Shown: piece by piece, positions 26,175-34,192 of the stretch | How the letters are laid out: each line of letters begins with the position of its first letter | Numbering within the stretch: the first letter of the stretch is position 1 | DNA from: Actinomycetes bacterium | GTDB lineage: Bacteria > Actinomycetota > Acidimicrobiia > Acidimicrobiales > RAAP-2 | Length of the DNA: 64,000 nucleotides | NCBI GenBank assembly: GCA_021798955.1 | Contig: JAJZBK010000005.1 | Span: 73,059-137,058, forward strand | Direction of reading: 5' to 3' | The notes under the pieces: model-generated | What the model was told of the DNA's origin: nothing | Database searches by the model: none | What the model saw: only the letters and a program-made list of their open reading frames with translations | Position numbers and translations under genes: made by a program

Positions 26175-26776
26175 GCACGACTGGCACCTCGGCACGGGCC
26201 GAGGCTGGTCCCGCCTCCGTCCCCGCCCTGCCGCCCGTGAGGAGCCACCGGGCGCGGTGGGCGGCGCTCGTCGTCCTGGTGGTCGTGGCCGGGCTGGTGG
26301 CCGTGCTGGCCACGCGCCCGTCGGCGCAGGTCGCCTCGGTGGACAGCCCGCTGGTGGGGAACCAGGCGCCGGTCATCTCGGGGACGACGGTTGACGGCAG
26401 CCACTTCGCCCTACCGGCCGCGCCGGGCCGGTACGTGGTGCTCAACTTCTTCGCCAGTTGGTGCGTCCCTTGCCAGCAAGAGGGGCCGGCGTTTGTCGCC
26501 TTCGCCTTCCAACACCGCAACGGCAGCGCCCAGCTGGTCAGCGTGCGCTTCAACGACACGGTGAGCGCAGTGCGCTCCTACCAGGCCACGCTCGGAGCCA
26601 CCTGGCCGACCCTCGTCGACCGCAGTGGCCGGCTCGCCCTCGACTACGGCGTAAAAGGCCAGCCCACCACGTTCGTCATCGCCCCGGATGGCCGGGTGGT
26701 CGCCTACATCGTGGCCCCGGTGACGGCAGCCCAGCTCGACCAGGTGATCGCCAGGGCCGAGGCGGCTCACGCATGA
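26171..26776 (+). CDS. ccmG: Thiol-disulfide oxidoreductase CcmG/DsbE
   Basis: A 201-residue thioredoxin-fold protein held in the membrane by one N-terminal segment (about 30-48). The active site is NFFASWCVPCQQEGPAF (C-x2-C, about residues 96-99) and the cis-Pro loop is KGQPTTFVIAPDG. It reduces the heme-binding cysteines of apocytochrome c before heme attachment and receives electrons from CcdA, the first gene of this operon. Length and order are normal. It overlaps ccmF and ccmH by four bases. Confidence 0.94.
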   Translation: MSTTGTSARAEAGPASVPALPPVRSHRARWAALVVLVVVAGLVAVLATRPSAQVASVDSPLVGNQAPVISGTTVDGSHFALPAAPGRYVVLNFFASWCVPCQQEGPAFVAFAFQHRNGSAQLVSVRFNDTVSAVRSYQATLGATWPTLVDRSGRLALDYGVKGQPTTFVIAPDGRVVAYIVAPVTAAQLDQVIARAEAAHA

Positions 26777-28224
26777 GCGAGACCGACAGCGGTGCCGTGG
26801 CCGAGGTGATCCTCCCGTCCGCTCCGGGAGCGCCGAACGACGTTTCCCCCACTCGGCGGCCACCCCGGCAGGTCCCCTGGGCGCGGCGCCTCCCCTGGTG
26901 GACCCTGTTGGCCGTCGTGCTGGCGGCCGCGCTGGTGGTCGGCAGCGGCGTCCTGTCGTCGGCACCGCCGACACCTGCCCAGCGGGCCTTTGCCATCGAG
27001 TCGTCGCTGCGCTGCCCGAGCTGCGAGGACCTGTCGGTGGCCGACTCGTCAGCGCCCACGGCCGTCACCGTGCGGGCCACCGTCCGACAGCTGGTAGCGG
27101 AAGGTCGTACCAGCGCCCAGATCGAGTCGTACCTCGCCTCGCGCTACGGCTCCTCGATCGTGCTCGTTCCTCCGGCGTCGGGCTGGTCGCTGCTGGTGTG
27201 GGTGCTCCCGACCGCCGGTGGTGCGCTGGCGCTCGCCGCGCTCGCCATCGTGCTCGTCCGGCGGCGCCGGACCTCCGAGCACCGTCCCGGTCCCGAGGAG
27301 GCCCGAAGGTGGGCGGAAACGGTGGCGAGGACGGGCGGACGGGCGGCCCTCGAGGAACAGCGGGTCTTTCTGGCGCGTTCGTTGGCCGATGCCGAGGCCG
27401 AGCACCGGGCGGGTGACCTGTCGGACACCGACCACTCCCTCCTGGTCGAGCGCGACACAGCTCGGCTGGATGCGGTCGGCGCCTGCCTCGACGCGCTGGC
27501 GTCGGGTGGCCCGGCGGGGAACGCGCTGCTGGTCGGTGTCGAGGTGGCCGACGCGGGATCGGACGGCCTGGGCTCGGGCTCCTCGGGCACCGATGGCGAG
27601 GGGACCAGCCGGTCGGCCGTGGCGAGCCCGCTCCCAGCGGGCCGACGCCGGGGGGCACGCCGGCGCTCGTGGCGACAACGGGTCCTGCTCGGCGGTGCCG
27701 TGACGGCGTTCGCCGCCGCCGCCGCAGTGGGCGTGTCGATCGTGGCCACCCGGCGGCTCCCCGGCCAGACCGTCTCGGGGTCGATCTCCCTCAGTCGACG
27801 CCAGAAGGTGGTGGAGCAGCTCGACCAGGCGGCGACCGAGGAGAACTCCGGGCACGACACCCTGGCCATCCGGCTCTACCAGGATGTCCTTGCCGCCGAC
27901 CCCGGCAACGAAGTCGCCCTGGCCCAGCTCGGGTGGCTCGAGTACGAGACGGGGGTCGCCGGAGGAGACCCGTCCCTCGCCGCGTCGGGGACGGCCAAGC
28001 TGGAGCGGGCGGTCTCCTTGGCACCGTCCGACTACGCCGCGCATCTGTACCTGGGCACAGTGCTGGCGAGCCGTCAGGGTGGAGCAACGGCTGCCGTCGC
28101 CCAGTTCGACGACTTCTTGGCCGACCACCCGCCGACTTCCCTGGTCGCCCAGGCGGCGCCCGTCCTGCGGCGCGCCTACGCCGCCGCCGGCGTGCCGCTG
28201 CCGCCGCTGCCGACTGGCGGCTGA
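26773..28224 (+). CDS. ccmH: CcmH fused to a CcmI-like TPR domain
   Basis: The protein has 483 residues. A first membrane segment is followed by the CcmH domain with the redox motif LRCPSCEDLSVADSSA (about 76-91) and a second segment (about 136-161). Then comes a long cytoplasmic or linker part, a third membrane segment (RQRVLLGGAVTAFAAAAAVG, about 300-318) and a TPR-like C-terminus (LYQDVLAADPGNEVALAQLG, SDYAAHLYLGTVLASRQGG). This joins CcmH and CcmI functions in one chain: reduction of apocytochrome and its capture. Fused forms are known in other bacteria. The gene ends the operon and converges on the cysteine desulfurase. Confidence 0.92.
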   Translation: MSETDSGAVAEVILPSAPGAPNDVSPTRRPPRQVPWARRLPWWTLLAVVLAAALVVGSGVLSSAPPTPAQRAFAIESSLRCPSCEDLSVADSSAPTAVTVRATVRQLVAEGRTSAQIESYLASRYGSSIVLVPPASGWSLLVWVLPTAGGALALAALAIVLVRRRRTSEHRPGPEEARRWAETVARTGGRAALEEQRVFLARSLADAEAEHRAGDLSDTDHSLLVERDTARLDAVGACLDALASGGPAGNALLVGVEVADAGSDGLGSGSSGTDGEGTSRSAVASPLPAGRRRGARRRSWRQRVLLGGAVTAFAAAAAVGVSIVATRRLPGQTVSGSISLSRRQKVVEQLDQAATEENSGHDTLAIRLYQDVLAADPGNEVALAQLGWLEYETGVAGGDPSLAASGTAKLERAVSLAPSDYAAHLYLGTVLASRQGGATAAVAQFDDFLADHPPTSLVAQAAPVLRRAYAAAGVPLPPLPTGG

Positions 28225-28239
28225 CGCTCCCTGGCGGCC

Positions 28240-28301
28240 GGCTGTCCTACCCTCGCAGGCGCCGGAGGCCGGCTGTCCTACCCTCGCAGGCGCCGGAGGC
28301 C
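28240..28301. repeat. 31-bp direct duplication at the 3' end of the desulfurase gene
   Basis: A 31-base segment is present twice head-to-tail (28240-28270 and 28271-28301). The copy at 28271-28301 holds the last codons and stop of the desulfurase gene; the other is a duplicate just past the stop. In a shifted frame it again reads LRRLRG and stop. Confidence 0.9.
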
Positions 28302-29522
28302 GGCGACGACGTCAGGGAACGCAGCGAGGCAGGCGTCGACGTCGGCGTCGGTGGACGACCAGCCGACCGACAGCCGGAGCGACCGCTCCCCGTCGACCCC
28401 CATGGCGGCGAGGACGGGTGAGGGCTCGAGCGACTCCGAGGAGCACGACGAGCCCGAGTGGGCGGCGATGCCGCGCTGGTCGAGCCCGAGCAGCACCGGC
28501 TCGCCTTCCACCCCGTCGATGCCCACGGCCACCAGGTGGGGGAGGTGCTCGGTGGGATGTCCGTAGCGAGTGACCCCCTCGACGGCGCACAGGCCGGCAG
28601 CAAGGCGCCTGGTGAGGGCCAGGGCGCGGGCTGACTCGGTGGCCAGGCTCTCGGGGGCAGACAGCGCCGCCGCGGCAGCACCGAAGCCGACGGCGGCGGG
28701 TACGTTCTCGAGCCCGGCTCGGCGAGCCCGCTCCTGGTCACCGCCGACGAGGAGCGGTTCGTAGCGGAGCGAGCGCCCGACCAACAGGGCCCCAGCCCCG
28801 GCCGGGCCACCGAGCTTGTGGGAGGAGACCGAGACGAGCTCGGCGCCGAGCGCACCGGCGTCGACCGGCAGGTGCCCGGCTGCCGCCACGGCGTCGACGT
28901 GGACCGGTACTCCGTAGGCGTGGCAGACAGCGACCACCTCGGCGACCGGCTGGACGGTGCCGACTTCGTGGTTCGCCCACTGGCAGTGGACGAGATCGGG
29001 CAGCCTGCCGTGCTCGGTCCGGCACCGTTCGAGCGCGTCGGCAACCCCGTCAGCGGAGAGACGGCCGGTGGCGTCGACCGGAACGTCGACCATCCTGGCC
29101 AGGCGCTCGGACGCAGCCCGGACGGCGGAGTGCTCGACGGCGGCACAGGCCACCAACCGGGGTCCTGACGTCAGGTCGCCAGGTCCCCGTGCCCCGCCGA
29201 GGGCGCCCCAGACCGCGGTGTTGATGGCCTCGGTGCCGCCCGAGGTGAGGACCACCTGGCGGGGTCGGACGCCGAACAGCTCGGCGACCTGCTCGCGAGC
29301 TCCTTCGAGCCAGGCGCGGATGGTGCGTCCCTCGTGGTGGACGCGTCCCGGGTCGGCCGCGGGGAGGTCGAGGGCGGCCTCGAAGGCCGATCTGGCCTCC
29401 GGGCGCAACGGGGACGTCGAGGCGTGGTCGAGGTAGTGGCGGCCGGCGGGCCGACCGGGTGCCCCGGGGCCCGGGGCCGTCCGGGCAACGTCGGGTGCCT
29501 CGGGTGCCTCCGACTGGCTCAC
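28278..29522 (-). CDS. Cysteine desulfurase, NifS/IscS-like
   Basis: This 414-residue PLP enzyme of class V aminotransferase fold takes sulfur from cysteine for Fe-S assembly. It shows YLDHASTSPLRPEA at the N-terminus, SGGTEAINTAVWGAL, ACAAVEHSAVRAA (PLP-stacking His), HVDAVAAAGHLPVD and the PLP lysine in VSSHKLGGPAGAGALLVG. The sulfur-accepting cysteine is SGSSCSSESLEPS, a class I loop. The start is GTG 29522, overlapping the SufR-like gene's stop by four bases. Residues 1-25 are poorly conserved. Confidence 0.93.
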   Translation of the reverse strand: MSQSEAPEAPDVARTAPGPGAPGRPAGRHYLDHASTSPLRPEARSAFEAALDLPAADPGRVHHEGRTIRAWLEGAREQVAELFGVRPRQVVLTSGGTEAINTAVWGALGGARGPGDLTSGPRLVACAAVEHSAVRAASERLARMVDVPVDATGRLSADGVADALERCRTEHGRLPDLVHCQWANHEVGTVQPVAEVVAVCHAYGVPVHVDAVAAAGHLPVDAGALGAELVSVSSHKLGGPAGAGALLVGRSLRYEPLLVGGDQERARRAGLENVPAAVGFGAAAAALSAPESLATESARALALTRRLAAGLCAVEGVTRYGHPTEHLPHLVAVGIDGVEGEPVLLGLDQRGIAAHSGSSCSSESLEPSPVLAAMGVDGERSLRLSVGWSSTDADVDACLAAFPDVVAGLRRLRG

Positions 29523-30229
29523 ACCAGGGCGGCGCAGGCGTCGTCGCCGCGCGCCCGCGACGACATCACCACCGGTACGGCCGGGGCGCCGTCGTGGCAC
29601 AGCCCGGCCAGGAGGCCCTTGACCATCCCTCGGTCGACGGCGCACAGCACGGGGTTCTGGGCGGCGGCGTCACCGAAGGGACAGGCGTCCGCCACGACGG
29701 CGGTGGACGCCCCCGCGTCCTCGGCATGGGCGGCGAAGCCGTGGGCGGTGAGGGTCTGGGCGATGGCGTGCATGGCCGTGCGGACCGACCGCTGGCCGTC
29801 GCCGGGCTCCATCTGTTCTGCCAGTGTTCGCCCATACTGCTCGCCCACCCGCTCGGCCATGAGCTCGGCAGCGGCCGGGCCGAGCAGTTGGAGGGCCTCT
29901 TGGAGAAGCAGGACGAGCAGGTCGTCGCGCCGGGTGAGGAGCTCGACGGTGGGGTCCCCGCCGACCACCCGGTACCGCTTCGCTGGCCTGCCGGCACCCG
30001 TGACGGACCCCCGTTCCACGGTGACGTCGACGTAGCCGGCGGTGGCCAGCCGGTCCAGATGATGCCGGGCGACGTTCGGGTGGAGGGAGAAGTGGTTCGC
30101 CACCTCGGTGGCGGTCGCTCCGGGGCGGGAGCGCACGAAGAGGAAGATCTCGCGTCGGGTCGGGTCCCCGAACGCCGAGGTGACGGCAGCGACCGCACCG
30201 GAGAAGCGGCTGTCGGGCGACGGTCCCAC
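29519..30229 (-). CDS. SufR-like iron-sulfur transcriptional regulator
   Basis: The protein has 236 residues. The winged helix is clear: FGDPTRREIFLFVRSRPGAT, HPNVARHHLDRLATAGYVDV and GAGRPAKRYRV. The C-terminal half has three cysteines in C-x12-C-x14-C spacing (DAC...VLC...GLC), close to the [4Fe-4S]-ligating pattern of SufR. It is coupled to a cysteine desulfurase by a GTGA overlap and is divergent from mrp, so it likely represses Fe-S assembly genes when clusters are plentiful. GTG 30229 is the only start near the domain; the 638-codon open frame upstream is antisense to mrp. Without the cysteines it would be called ArsR/DeoR-like. Confidence 0.83.
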   Translation of the reverse strand: MGPSPDSRFSGAVAAVTSAFGDPTRREIFLFVRSRPGATATEVANHFSLHPNVARHHLDRLATAGYVDVTVERGSVTGAGRPAKRYRVVGGDPTVELLTRRDDLLVLLLQEALQLLGPAAAELMAERVGEQYGRTLAEQMEPGDGQRSVRTAMHAIAQTLTAHGFAAHAEDAGASTAVVADACPFGDAAAQNPVLCAVDRGMVKGLLAGLCHDGAPAVPVVMSSRARGDDACAALV

Positions 30230-30274
30230 GTCCCGTAGTCTACCGGTACGACCCGAGTTTCCCCAGGAGCTGCC

Positions 30275-31438
30275 ATGTCCATCGACGACGCCCAGGTCCG
30301 CACTGCCGCCGAGGCCGTCGTGGACCCCGAGCTGGCCCGGCCGCTCGGCGAGCTCGGCATGGTGCGCTCGGTCACCACCCGCCGCCGACGCGCTGCCGTC
30401 GAGGTGGCGCTGCCGGTCGCCGGGTACCCGCAGGCCGACGAGCTCACCCGCCGGGTCGAAGCCGCCGCCGCCGCCGTCGAGGACGTCGCCGAGGTGGCAG
30501 TGGACACCGTGGTCATGGACGACGAGGAGCGAGCCCGGCTCCGCCTGCTCCTCCGGGGCGAGCCGGTGGACGGGCACGGGGGTCACGAGCACGGCGGCCA
30601 CGAGCACGGGACGCCGCTGGGCCACGAGGAGGGTCGACCGAACCGCTTCATGCTCCCACGATCGAAGACTCGGGTGGTGGGGATCTCCTCCGGCAAGGGC
30701 GGCGTTGGCAAGTCGTCGGTGACGGTCAACCTGGCCGTCGCTCTGGCCCAGTCCGGTTACGACGTCGGACTGCTCGATGCCGACGTCTACGGCTTCTCGG
30801 TCCCCAAGATGCTCGGGGTGGGCACCGACCCCGTCATCATCGACGACCTGGTGATCCCTCCGAGGGCGCACGGCGTCCGGTGCCTGTCGATGGGGTTCTT
30901 CGTCCCTGACGAGACGCCGGTCATCTGGCGTGGCCCCATGCTGCACAAGGCGCTCGAGCAGTTCTTGGTTGACGCCTACTGGGGCGAGCCCGACTTTCTG
31001 TTGGTGGACATGCCACCCGGCACGGGTGACGTCGCCCTGTCGCTCGGCCAGTACCTCTCCAAGGCCGAGATGTACGTGGTGACGACCCCCCAGCCGGCCG
31101 CCCAGCGAGTCGCCCAGCGCTCGGCGTACGCGGCCCGGACCTTGAAGCTGTCGGTGCGCGGCGTCATCGAGAACATGAGCTGGTTCACCGGCGACGACGG
31201 CACCCGCTACGAGCTCTTCGGCTCGGGTGGAGGCGCGTCGCTCGCTGCCGACCTGGGGGTGCCGCTCCTCGGGCAGGTCCCCTTGGTGCCGGCGGTGCGC
31301 GAAGGAGGCGACGTGGGCTTCCCGGTGGTCGCTGCCGACCCCGAGAGCGAGGCAGCGCGGTCGTTTGGTGCGCTGGCCGCCGCCCTCGTCGACCTCGGAC
31401 CGGCACGTGTCTACCGCCAGGAGCTGACAGTCCACTGA
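30275..31438 (+). CDS. Mrp/ApbC (NBP35-type) iron-sulfur carrier ATPase with His-rich linker
   Basis: A 387-residue protein. An N-terminal DUF59/MIP18-like domain (VVDPELARPLGELGMV) leads to the P-loop ATPase with deviant Walker A SSGKGGVGKSS (about 134-144), switch DADVYGFSVP and LLVDMPPGTGDV. The family carries or inserts [4Fe-4S] clusters. The linker (about 104-120) holds HGGHEHGGHEHG, made by a short DNA repeat, and may bind metal. The C-terminal CxxC of classical Mrp is missing (ENMSWFTGDDGTRYELFG). ATG 30275 follows an AGGAG. It is divergent from the SufR-like gene across 45 bases that probably hold shared control sites. Confidence 0.92.
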   Translation: MSIDDAQVRTAAEAVVDPELARPLGELGMVRSVTTRRRRAAVEVALPVAGYPQADELTRRVEAAAAAVEDVAEVAVDTVVMDDEERARLRLLLRGEPVDGHGGHEHGGHEHGTPLGHEEGRPNRFMLPRSKTRVVGISSGKGGVGKSSVTVNLAVALAQSGYDVGLLDADVYGFSVPKMLGVGTDPVIIDDLVIPPRAHGVRCLSMGFFVPDETPVIWRGPMLHKALEQFLVDAYWGEPDFLLVDMPPGTGDVALSLGQYLSKAEMYVVTTPQPAAQRVAQRSAYAARTLKLSVRGVIENMSWFTGDDGTRYELFGSGGGASLAADLGVPLLGQVPLVPAVREGGDVGFPVVAADPESEAARSFGALAAALVDLGPARVYRQELTVH

Positions 31439-31519
31439 GGAGGCGCACGCTCTGGTGAGGAGCGGCTCGTGAGCGGAGCAGTGGTCCGACAGCAGCGCCT
31501 GCCCTCGGAGGAACTGTGG

Positions 31520-32785
31520 TCATCGGGCGCCGAGGGGTAGGCGGGCGGGGTCCCAGCCCAGCACGGCGACTGCCTGTCCGAAGGCGTAGCGGTCCGTCAT
31601 CCCGGCGACGTAGGCGACGGCAGCACGGCAGGCTTCGGGCGACCCGGGACCGGGGACCTCGCCGGAAGAACCAAACGACGCGGCCACGTCGGGGACGCGC
31701 TGAGGCCGCTCGGCGTAGTGCTCGACGAGGGCCTGGAGGACGTCGACGACGGCACGGCCCTGGGCCACGGAGCGGGGGCGGAGGTAGATGTGCTCGTAGT
31801 TGCAGGCCCGAAAGGCGGCAAGGGCCTCGGCGGCCTCTTCGTCCATCCCGACTCGGCCTGTGGTCAGGATGGTCGTGACCATGGCGTCGATGAAGGCGCC
31901 GAGCTGCTGGCCGCGTCGCTCGCCACACCGGTCCCGTACGACCTCGGGGAGCACGGCTGGGGTGACGACACCGCTCCCGACGGCGTCCTCGAAGTCGTGA
32001 CAGACGTAGGCGATCCGATCGGCCCAGCTCACGACTTCCCCTTCGGGGGTCTGTGGTGCTGGTCGCGACCACGAGTGGTTGCGAATGCCGTCGAGGGTCT
32101 CGTGGCACAGGTTGAGCCCGGCCAGGGACACGTCGGCTCCCCAGGGTGCGTGGTCGAAGCCGCCCTCCACGTAGGGGCTCAGCGCGTCCTCGCTGGCGTG
32201 CCCGCCAGGGCCGTGGCCGCAGTCGTGGCCGAGGGCGATGGCCTCGGTGAGCGCCACGTTGAGGCGGCACGCCCGGGCGATGCCGGTGGCGACTTGGCTC
32301 ACCTCGAGGGCGTGGGTGAGCCGCGTGCGCTGGTGATCGTCTGGATGGACGAAGACCTGGGTCTTCCCGGCGAGGCGCCGGAAGGCGGTGGCGTGGAGGA
32401 TCCGGTCCCGATCGCGCTCGAAGCAGGTGCGCCAGGGGTCCGGCTCCTCGGGGACGGCACGTCTCCCGGCCCCGGCGCTCCGAGTGGCCCCAGGGGCCAA
32501 CGCCGCCTCCTCGGCCGCTTCGCGACCCAGGCGGTCGAGCCGGGACCGATCGGCGTCGATGGTACCGATGGTCGCCGTGCTGTCGACGTGGGCGAAGCGC
32601 AGGCCGCGCTCGCCGTGCCCGGCCATGGTCGAGGCCCATCGCCGGTTTCGCTCGGACTCGTCGGGCGGCGCGACCTCGTCCCCACCGGGGCGGCCGTGGC
32701 CGCCCGTGGGCGCGAGGGTGCTCCGAGCCGTCGGTGAGGCTGGTGGGGCTGGCGGTGTCGACGTTGCCATGGCCCCAGTGTGCAT
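31520..32785 (-). CDS. dgt: dGTP triphosphohydrolase-like HD-domain protein
   Basis: The 421 residues match bacterial dGTPase-like proteins. The HD metal site is complete: RLTHALEVSQVATGIARA (H), GHDCGHGPGGHASEDAL (HD) and VVSWADRIAYVCHDFEDA (D). ATAFRRLAGKTQVFVHPDD is the conserved segment before it. The family removes triphosphate from dGTP or other dNTPs and so affects dNTP pools. The first 65 residues are Pro/Ala-rich and not conserved; ATG 32770 is an alternative start. It converges on mrp and is divergent from the DUF3107 gene. Confidence 0.9.
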   Translation of the reverse strand: MHTGAMATSTPPAPPASPTARSTLAPTGGHGRPGGDEVAPPDESERNRRWASTMAGHGERGLRFAHVDSTATIGTIDADRSRLDRLGREAAEEAALAPGATRSAGAGRRAVPEEPDPWRTCFERDRDRILHATAFRRLAGKTQVFVHPDDHQRTRLTHALEVSQVATGIARACRLNVALTEAIALGHDCGHGPGGHASEDALSPYVEGGFDHAPWGADVSLAGLNLCHETLDGIRNHSWSRPAPQTPEGEVVSWADRIAYVCHDFEDAVGSGVVTPAVLPEVVRDRCGERRGQQLGAFIDAMVTTILTTGRVGMDEEAAEALAAFRACNYEHIYLRPRSVAQGRAVVDVLQALVEHYAERPQRVPDVAASFGSSGEVPGPGSPEACRAAVAYVAGMTDRYAFGQAVAVLGWDPARLPLGAR

Positions 32786-32895
32786 GCCGGCTGCGACAGC
32801 GGCCGACCACCACGGGTGCCGGGGTGGTCGCGGGACCTTGTATCGTCGGGAGGGCCGGCGCCGTGCCCGGCGACTGTGGAAGAGGAGCGTGCCAG

Positions 32896-33132
32896 GTGGA
32901 CGTGCGAATCGGGATCGTCCAGTCGGTCAAGGAGCTCGACATCGAGCTTCCCGACGGCGCTGACCGGGACCAGGTGGTCGCCGACATCGAGTCCGTGCTG
33001 TCCGCTGCGTCCGGCGTGCTGTGGCTGACCGACCGCAAGGGCCGACGGGTCGGCGTGCCGGCGGAGAAGGTGGCTTACGTCGAGGTCGACGCCCCCTCCG
33101 CCGAGCGTCGGGTGGGGTTCGGGATCTCCTGA
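32896..33132 (+). CDS. DUF3107 family protein
   Basis: This 78-residue soluble protein is typical of actinobacterial DUF3107: VDVRIGIVQSVKELDIELPD, a middle region with LWLTDRKGRRVGVPAEKVAY and a short tail. No catalytic motif is visible. GTG 32896 follows AGAGGAG at good spacing; a TATCGT box is near 32848. DUF3107 genes are common in actinobacterial genomes; the function is unknown. Confidence 0.85.
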   Translation: MDVRIGIVQSVKELDIELPDGADRDQVVADIESVLSAASGVLWLTDRKGRRVGVPAEKVAYVEVDAPSAERRVGFGIS

Positions 33133-33244
33133 CCGGCATCGGCCCGCCTGCCGTGGCGCCGCTCGCTGTCCTCGGCGGGACCGAAGGCGGCGTCCGGCGC
33201 GCCGGGGCATGCCGCCGCCGGCCGCCCGGCCCCCCGAGGCGCTC

Positions 33245-34192
33245 GTGACCGGCCTGCTCGACCTCGAGCTGGTCTTCGTGACGGGCAAGGGCGGTGTCGG
33301 CAAGACGACCGTGGCGACCGCGCTGGCCGTGCTCGCTGCCCAGCGGCACCGTCGCGTCCTCCTGTGCGAGGTCGATGCCAAGGGTGACGTCGCCGGTTAC
33401 ACCGAGACGTCGCCGGCGGGCTTCGATCCCGTCGAGGTGCTGCCCGGGCTGTGGGCGATGAGCATGGACACCGAGGCCTCGTTGCGCGAGTACCTGAAGC
33501 TCCAGCTCCGCATCCCCGTCGTCGGGCGCATCGGGCCGCTTGCCAAGGCGTTCGACTTCGTGGCCACCGCCGCCCCGGGAGTGCGAGAGATCCTGACAGT
33601 CGGCAAGTTCTGCTACGAGGTGCGCGAGCGGCACTACGACATGGTCGTGGTGGACGCTCCGGCCACGGGCCACATCATCGGGCAGCTCGCCGCCCCGCAG
33701 GGGATCAACGACCTGGTCAAGGTTGGCCTCATCCGGTCCCAGACGGACTGGATGCTCGACATCCTCTCTGACCCGACGAGAACGGGTCTGGTGGCGGTGT
33801 GCACGCCCGAGGAGATGCCGGTCAGCGAGACGATCGAGCTGGCCGAACGGGTCCGCGACGAGACGACGGTCCGGCTCGACACCGTCGTCGTCAACCGCGT
33901 GCTCCCCGAGCTGTTCGGGCGCAGCGAGGAGGAGGTCTTCGAGGCGTTGTCGTTGCCGGGACCGGCGGCCGCCCTGGCGGCGGCGCTGCCCGGTGACCCG
34001 ACCCCGGTGCTCGACGCCGCGAGGCTCGCCGTCACGTTGCGCCGGACGCGGGCCACCCACCTCGACCGTCTACGGGACGCGCTCGACGACTCGGTCGAGA
34101 TGCTCTACCTGCCCTACTTCTTCACGCGCTCCCACGGGCTGCGCACGACCCGGCAGGTGGCGTCGTCGCTCGGTGAGGAGCTCGGGTTGTGA
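33245..34192 (+). CDS. ArsA/Get3-like ATPase, first of a pair
   Basis: The 315-residue SIMIBI-class ATPase has the deviant Walker A VTGKGGVGKTTVATA (about residues 12-26), switch I VDAKGDVAGYTE and switch II VVVDAPATGHIIG. It lacks membrane segments. It pairs with the next gene, overlapping by GTGA, like Rv3679-Rv3680 of M. tuberculosis, which form a heteromeric ArsA-related ATPase. That locus adjoins whiB4; here the only whiB gene is 5.7 kb on and looks like whiB1. GTG 33245 is preferred because GAGG lies five bases before it; ATG 33209 would add 12 residues. No arsenite-binding cysteine triad is seen. Confidence 0.88.
   Translation: MTGLLDLELVFVTGKGGVGKTTVATALAVLAAQRHRRVLLCEVDAKGDVAGYTETSPAGFDPVEVLPGLWAMSMDTEASLREYLKLQLRIPVVGRIGPLAKAFDFVATAAPGVREILTVGKFCYEVRERHYDMVVVDAPATGHIIGQLAAPQGINDLVKVGLIRSQTDWMLDILSDPTRTGLVAVCTPEEMPVSETIELAERVRDETTVRLDTVVVNRVLPELFGRSEEEVFEALSLPGPAAALAAALPGDPTPVLDAARLAVTLRRTRATHLDRLRDALDDSVEMLYLPYFFTRSHGLRTTRQVASSLGEELGL

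Noticed and set aside
19858..28224. ccm operon as a recently transferred island
   Set aside because: No mobile element, tRNA or attachment repeat flanks it, and its GC content, start-codon use and repeat tails look like the neighbours.
28247..29146. Second open frame inside the desulfurase gene
   Set aside because: It is a shadow frame; it ends in the duplicated gene tail and so seems to share the C-terminus, but has no PLP motifs.
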